Origin: JBJXGC01 sp046154545
GTDB lineage: Bacteria; Chloroflexota; Dehalococcoidia; Tepidiformales; Tepidiformaceae
Length of the DNA: 51,706 nucleotides
Assembly: GCA_046154545.1 (NCBI GenBank)
Contig: JBJXGC010000175.1
Coordinates: 1-51,706 of the forward strand
Direction: 5' to 3'
Position numbers and translations under genes: made by a program. Of the stretch, positions 48,593-51,706 are shown piece by piece. How positions within the stretch are numbered: the first letter of the stretch is position 1; every line of letters starts with the position of its first letter. The notes under the pieces were generated by a model. It saw nothing but the letters and a program-made list of their open reading frames with translations, searched no databases and had not been told where the DNA came from.

Positions 48593-50193
48593 TGCTCTGC
48601 AGCGTCCACTGACGAAGGGACGGCTTCGCTACCGTCCGTCACGAAGAGATACGTAAGACCGCCATCTGTTACGGAATACACGTGAGTTCCATCGGGCATC
48701 AAGCGGTCAAGGACCATGCGGTTGTCCTTTTTGGCGAGCCGCATCAAGTCTGCGATCGAGCGCAGGTGAATTCGCCTCGCGGGATCCTGCTCGATACTGT
48801 CGTTCGCAACGGAAACAAGTAAACTCCCATAGCGTGCACGGATCCGCGCAGCCTCGCCACGCCAGAGCCCGAAGAAAAGGTACCCGAAGGTCGGCGCCGC
48901 CAAGATGCAACTCAGCAGAAGCAGGGCCAGCGAGAACCACCGAATGCTTACGACACCATAGGTCCCCGCTGGAGTCGTGATGGATTGCGTACGTTCGGAT
49001 GTCGTAGCAGCCAACCGCGGCTGCGAACGGGTTAGCTCAGGGTCCGAACCAACCTGGCTTCGTGACCAACTGAAGTTGTAAGAAGCAGAAAACGAATCGC
49101 TTACCCTTTCCCCATCCAGTGTGCCCCTGACCTGCACGATGGGCATCACCGAAACAGTGTAGGCTGGTGGCTTGAATCCGGTCTCGTTCTCGATGCGGGC
49201 CACGAGCGCTTCCACTTCCGCGAAATCGAGTACGAGAGGCAATTCCCCTGTCGTGCCAGTGAAAGCGACCGGACCTGACGACATGAGCGGCTTCCGCCAG
49301 CTTCTCTCGCCGGCGCTGACGACGACATCCGCCGAAATCTCGCCGGAGAAATCACTGACTTCCTTTCGCGACCCTTCAGGGGCGAGCAGATTATACTTGA
49401 CGATCATATCGGCCCGAACCGGCCCGGCGGTGTAGAGCGTGGCGGGGGCATCTGCGTTACCGGGTTCAAACGGCCCAACGCGGCCGCCAGGGTAAAGCGA
49501 GGACGGCGGCAGGGCGACATCGTAGGTAAACGCGGCCTGGTGGGTGTATCTTACCCGCTCTGCGGACTCGGTTGCGGTCGATTCCGCGAGCCACGAACTG
49601 ATGGCAAGAAACCCAGCCAAGGCGATCGCGACGGTGAGAACGACGGCGGCACCAACAGCCCAGACCGGTGCGCCCTGGTCGCGGAGTCCATCGCGGTTCC
49701 TCATCTTCCGCCACCTTCCATGCCTCCGGCGGCCGTTCTCCGTGCCACCGACGATGCCAACGACGAGCAGTCCCGCCAAAGCCCCGAAAGGCAGCGGCTC
49801 GCGACTCTTGCTAAGCCACGTTCCAGCGCCAGGCAGTTGAAGCCACGCTTCACCGAGGACCTCCCGGTCGGTGGGCCGCCACCGGTCTGGCTGGTCCCTG
49901 TTGTCACCTTTCGTGATGTACCCGGCATTCCCATCGCCACCAATAACCCGGTGGATGACTCGGCCACCGGTTGCTTTGGTGGCTGGGAAGAGAATAACGT
50001 CCCCGCGTTCGTACGTGCTTGCCTTGCGCGTAATGACGAGATCTCCGCTGCCATAGGCCGGCTCCATGCTTGTTCCGGCGACGATTGTGTACGTGGCGGG
50101 GCCGCCAATCGCACGCGGACCCAGCGTCGCATACCAGCCAATGAGGAGAAGGACGGCGGCGGAGCCAAGCCCGATGCGGATGGGCAATGCCAT
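48586..50193 (-). CDS. SipW-type signal peptidase I fused to a DUF5305-like domain
   Basis: This protein of about 535 residues starts at ATG 50193 (GGAGGAGAGG upstream); the frame to 50415 is not needed. Residues 1-150 form a signal peptidase of the SipW/archaeal/ER kind. They include a membrane helix (about 10-28), GTSMEP with Ser42, HRVIGG with His81 as base, where bacterial LepB has Lys, and KGDNRD with Asp97. A second helix follows (about 125-140). Residues 170-535 form a membrane-anchored extracytoplasmic domain (helices about 175-200 and 415-440) with the layout of DUF5305. Known SipW enzymes process biofilm-fibre subunits of the TasA type. The small secreted protein upstream is the probable substrate. 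Confidence 0.85.
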   Translation of the reverse strand: MALPIRIGLGSAAVLLLIGWYATLGPRAIGGPATYTIVAGTSMEPAYGSGDLVITRKASTYERGDVILFPATKATGGRVIHRVIGGDGNAGYITKGDNRDQPDRWRPTDREVLGEAWLQLPGAGTWLSKSREPLPFGALAGLLVVGIVGGTENGRRRHGRWRKMRNRDGLRDQGAPVWAVGAAVVLTVAIALAGFLAISSWLAESTATESAERVRYTHQAAFTYDVALPPSSLYPGGRVGPFEPGNADAPATLYTAGPVRADMIVKYNLLAPEGSRKEVSDFSGEISADVVVSAGERSWRKPLMSSGPVAFTGTTGELPLVLDFAEVEALVARIENETGFKPPAYTVSVMPIVQVRGTLDGERVSDSFSASYNFSWSRSQVGSDPELTRSQPRLAATTSERTQSITTPAGTYGVVSIRWFSLALLLLSCILAAPTFGYLFFGLWRGEAARIRARYGSLLVSVANDSIEQDPARRIHLRSIADLMRLAKKDNRMVLDRLMPDGTHVYSVTDGGLTYLFVTDGSEAVPSSVDAAEQC

Positions 50194-50290
50194 GTTCCTC
50201 TCCTCCGGCCGCAGCCGACTCGAAAGCGCTGGTGCTGATTTTCCGGTCGGCTGCTCGTCCTGTACGCACAAGCCCCCTGCTCCGGAAGCT

Positions 50291-50329
50291 AACTGGCCGA
50301 AGGGAGCGCGAGGCTCCCTTCGGCCAGTT
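50291..50329. repeat. Perfect 17-bp hairpin between the secreted protein and peptidase genes
   Basis: AACTGGCCGAAGGGAGC (50291-50307), a 5-nt loop GCGAG, and its exact complement (50313-50329). It lies in the 267-bp gap 50194-50460, on the transcript after the small secreted protein gene (ends 50461) and before the peptidase gene. No T-run follows on the minus strand. It may terminate part of the transcripts or protect the upstream mRNA 3' end, giving more substrate than enzyme. Confidence 0.75.
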
Positions 50330-50460
50330 GTGGAGGGAATGTGGGAGACAAGACCGCGCCGCCGCACAAGAGTCCGGTCACGAGCTCCCATGTCGTTTCT
50401 TGCGGATGACGCCACGGCGCCATACCAAATGCGCGATTCGCTGACTGGCCGTGGCCCCGG

Positions 50461-50886
50461 CTAGTTGTTAACGAGCAGGTGTGCGTCCAAGAGGTCCTCA
50501 ACCGGGACTGGAGCTGCGAGCGTCACGGTCGCGGAACTCGACAGGCTTCCGAATCCGACGAGCGTTCCCGTGAACGTGGCCGGCACACTTGGCCCTGTCC
50601 CCGTAAGGGTTAACGAAAACGTCTTCCCATCATTGGCAAATTCCGGGCACTCCGCGGTCACGGGCGCTTGGCCAGCAACGAGCACTTTGACCTCCGTGAT
50701 CTTGTAAGACCCGTCGATGAATGCCGTCGTGTACTCGGTGCTCGCACTGGACACGCAGGTGCCCACGGTGTCGTCCCCGGCGCCGATGTTGGGGCTGTCG
50801 AGGCTAAAGCCCGCAGCGGAGCCGACAACCCCTGCGAGGATAGTAGCGGCGACCGCGCCGCCGCCGAAGAGTCGTAGCCTGGTCAT
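50461..50886 (-). CDS. Small secreted protein, probable SipW-type peptidase substrate
   Basis: This 141-residue protein starts at ATG 50886, after GAGAGGAACAA. The N-terminal signal (RLRLFGGGAVAATILAGVVG) is followed by SAAGFSLDSPNIGAGDDTVG, much like signal peptides cut by SipW-type enzymes (small residues, then an aromatic and Asp). The mature part is beta-rich, Thr/Ser/Val-rich, with two Cys. A TasA/camelysin-like or pilin-like extracellular subunit is my inference; no family motif proves it. Its own promoter lies about 240 nt upstream. Confidence 0.75.
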   Translation of the reverse strand: MTRLRLFGGGAVAATILAGVVGSAAGFSLDSPNIGAGDDTVGTCVSSASTEYTTAFIDGSYKITEVKVLVAGQAPVTAECPEFANDGKTFSLTLTGTGPSVPATFTGTLVGFGSLSSSATVTLAAPVPVEDLLDAHLLVNN

Positions 50887-50910
50887 TTGTTCCTCTCTCT
50901 TTTCATGTGG

Positions 50911-50928
50911 ATGACGCACCGGCGTCAT
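50911..50928. repeat. 7-bp hairpin just before the secreted protein gene
   Basis: ATGACGC (50911-50917), loop ACCG, GCGTCAT (50922-50928), about 10 nt upstream of the ribosome-binding site of the secreted protein gene on the minus strand. It could act in translation control within the long leader. Confidence 0.4.
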
Positions 50929-51127
50929 AAAAGCGCCGACAACCGGAGCAACCCGCTGTCGGACCGTTCTTACGATGCTTGGCCGCTTGCATGAACTGGC
51001 TTGGGATGGTCTCCTTTCCCGCGCCGACGTGAACAGCGAGTGGATACTCCGGAGCCTTCACTCCCCCACTTGTTGGGAGTAGGCAATGGAGCGTGTCCCG
51101 CATTTTCGTGCCGCAACGAATTTTGGG

Positions 51128-51155
51128 AGTCTATCCCCCCGTTCATGAATGTCAA
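51128..51155 (-). promoter_or_regulatory. Promoter of the secreted protein/signal peptidase/RTX operon
   Basis: On the minus strand a perfect TTGACA (51155-51150), 16 nt, then TAGACT (51133-51128). The distance to the ATG at 50886 gives a leader of about 235 nt, unusual in this window. The stretch 50887-51423 holds this leader and the dnaX promoter; I see no further gene and no riboswitch I can name. Confidence 0.6.
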
Positions 51156-51389
51156 TTCATCGGATCGTGGTTTCAGTTGAGTAACCGTTGAGTAACTGTG
51201 CGGTCGCGCCTGCGTTCCGGGCGTCCTGTCCAGCCTGAACGCTACGGGCGCGCCTTGGGCCACGCTGAGCTTGTGGAATCTGTGCAGCCGGGCTCATGGC
51301 GGTCCAGCATAAGCACTTCAGCGCGATGCGTTGTTGCTCTGCCTCGCGTAGGCCGACGCGTCCCGCGACCCCGTACGGCACATCTGTTC

Positions 51390-51395
51390 TATACT
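51390..51395 (+). promoter_or_regulatory. -10 box of dnaX
   Basis: TATACT lies 28 nt before the GTG of dnaX, with GAGG just before the start codon. No good -35 box is visible. Confidence 0.5.
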
Positions 51396-51423
51396 CAGGG
51401 AAGCTCAGCGCCCCGAGGTCACG

Positions 51424-51706
51424 GTGCTCTACGGAAAATGGCGTCCCCAGGGTTTTGCCGAAGTCGTCGGACAGGAACACATCGTCACGACGCTTCGGAA
51501 CGCCCTCGCCTCCGGGCAGGTGGCGCACGCCTACCTCTTCTGCGGCCCGCGTGGCACCGGCAAGACCACCACGGCCCGCATCCTCGCCCGCGCCGTGAAC
51601 TGCGCCAATGTGAAAGGCGGCGAGCCCTGTAACGCCTGTCCGCCCTGCGAGGCTATCGCCCGCGGCAACGCCTTCGACCTGGTCGAGCTGGACGCAGCCA
51701 GCAACC
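51424..51706 (+). CDS. dnaX: DNA polymerase III subunit gamma/tau, 5' part (cut by window end)
   Basis: The frame opens at GTG 51424 and runs off the right edge; 94 codons are visible. It has LYGKWRPQGFAEVVGQEHI (the usual DnaX opening YRKYRPxxFxxVVGQ), HAYLFCGPRGTGKTTTARIL with the Walker A GPRGTGKTT (about 40-48), and the zinc-binding cysteines in NC-(x8)-PCNACPPC. The last visible residues (DLVELDAAS) match the conserved DxxEIDAAS motif. DnaX is the clamp-loader ATPase of the replisome. Confidence 0.95.
   Translation, partial: MLYGKWRPQGFAEVVGQEHIVTTLRNALASGQVAHAYLFCGPRGTGKTTTARILARAVNCANVKGGEPCNACPPCEAIARGNAFDLVELDAASN

Noticed and set aside
47843..48656. Downstream part of the plus-strand frame starting at 47628
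   Set aside because: Beyond codon 62 it is only the complement of the RTX repeats; the RTX protein with signal peptide and overlapping operon partner is the real gene.
50903..51103. 66-codon minus-strand frame in the leader of the secreted protein gene
   Set aside because: It has a poor start context and lies between a promoter and a well-supported gene; codon use is not convincing, though a leader peptide cannot be excluded.
50887..51127. Riboswitch in the long leader of the secreted protein gene
   Set aside because: I looked for known aptamer cores such as cyclic di-GMP and found none; only short hairpins are visible.
1..51706. CRISPR array, prophage, integrase or insertion sequence
   Set aside because: No regularly spaced short repeats, transposase, integrase or phage structural gene was seen. 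The 447-bp hicBA repeats are gene duplications.

Overview
This window looks like chromosomal DNA of a high-GC bacterium, most probably a member of the Chloroflexota (Dehalococcoidia-like). The reasons are a complete bacterial hopanoid pathway, a complex I operon without NADH-module genes, and long chains of start/stop-overlapped genes with short leaders. This placement is inferred from gene content; no marker gene was compared with a database.

Layout. (1) 1-14.3 kb is an accessory metabolic region. It holds two dipeptide/oligopeptide-type ABC permease genes (the first cut by the window edge), an IclR regulator, a minus-strand operon and a divergent flavin halogenase-like oxidoreductase. The operon encodes a Tat-type substrate-binding lipoprotein, two DUF7064/7065-type (AttH/CrtC-like) proteins, two rifampin-phosphotransferase-like dikinases and a short-chain dehydrogenase. 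The first 1.5 kb has lower GC and many TTA/ATA codons. (2) 14.9-18.9 kb holds tRNA-Pro(GGG) with its promoter, a renalase-like FAD enzyme, an acetoacetate-decarboxylase-like protein, a DegV protein and a luciferase-like flavin monooxygenase. (3) 19-24.4 kb is a copper/periplasm group: CopC, a CopC-CopD-cytochrome c fusion, a lipoprotein, a His/Cys-rich membrane peptide, a cupredoxin lipoprotein and a third DUF7064/7065-type protein. (4) 24.7-35.9 kb is a minus-strand isoprenoid/hopanoid operon (shc, hpnC, hpnD, hpnE, hpnH, hpnG, dxs, then a polyprenyl synthase). A tandem array of three hicBA toxin-antitoxin units lies between dxs and the prenyl synthase. (5) 36.3-46.6 kb holds a nitroreductase-like gene read from a probable CTG start, then nuoA-C-D-H-J-K-(small ORF)-L-M-N and ybeY. 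No Fe-S subunit gene (nuoB, E, F, G, I) is present. (6) 46.6-51.7 kb holds a PIN/antitoxin pair, structured repeats, a truncated gene remnant and a cassette of an RTX protein, a SipW-type signal peptidase fused to a DUF5305-like domain and a small secreted protein. The 5' end of dnaX runs off the right edge.

How the genes work together. dxs feeds the MEP pathway and the prenyl synthase lengthens isoprenoid chains. HpnD, HpnC and HpnE make squalene, Shc cyclises it, and HpnH and HpnG add and trim the adenosyl-derived side chain. The accessory cluster looks like uptake plus ATP-dependent phosphorylation and oxidation of an unknown small molecule. Four toxin-antitoxin operons and two copper genes share a TANNNT box 6-8 nt before the start codon, which suggests leaderless transcripts.

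The strongest candidates for undescribed biology are the paired dikinase/paired DUF7064 cluster with its 20-bp-period direct repeats at the promoter, the 447-bp hicBA array with two of three toxins frameshifted, and the SipW/DUF5305/RTX secretion cassette.
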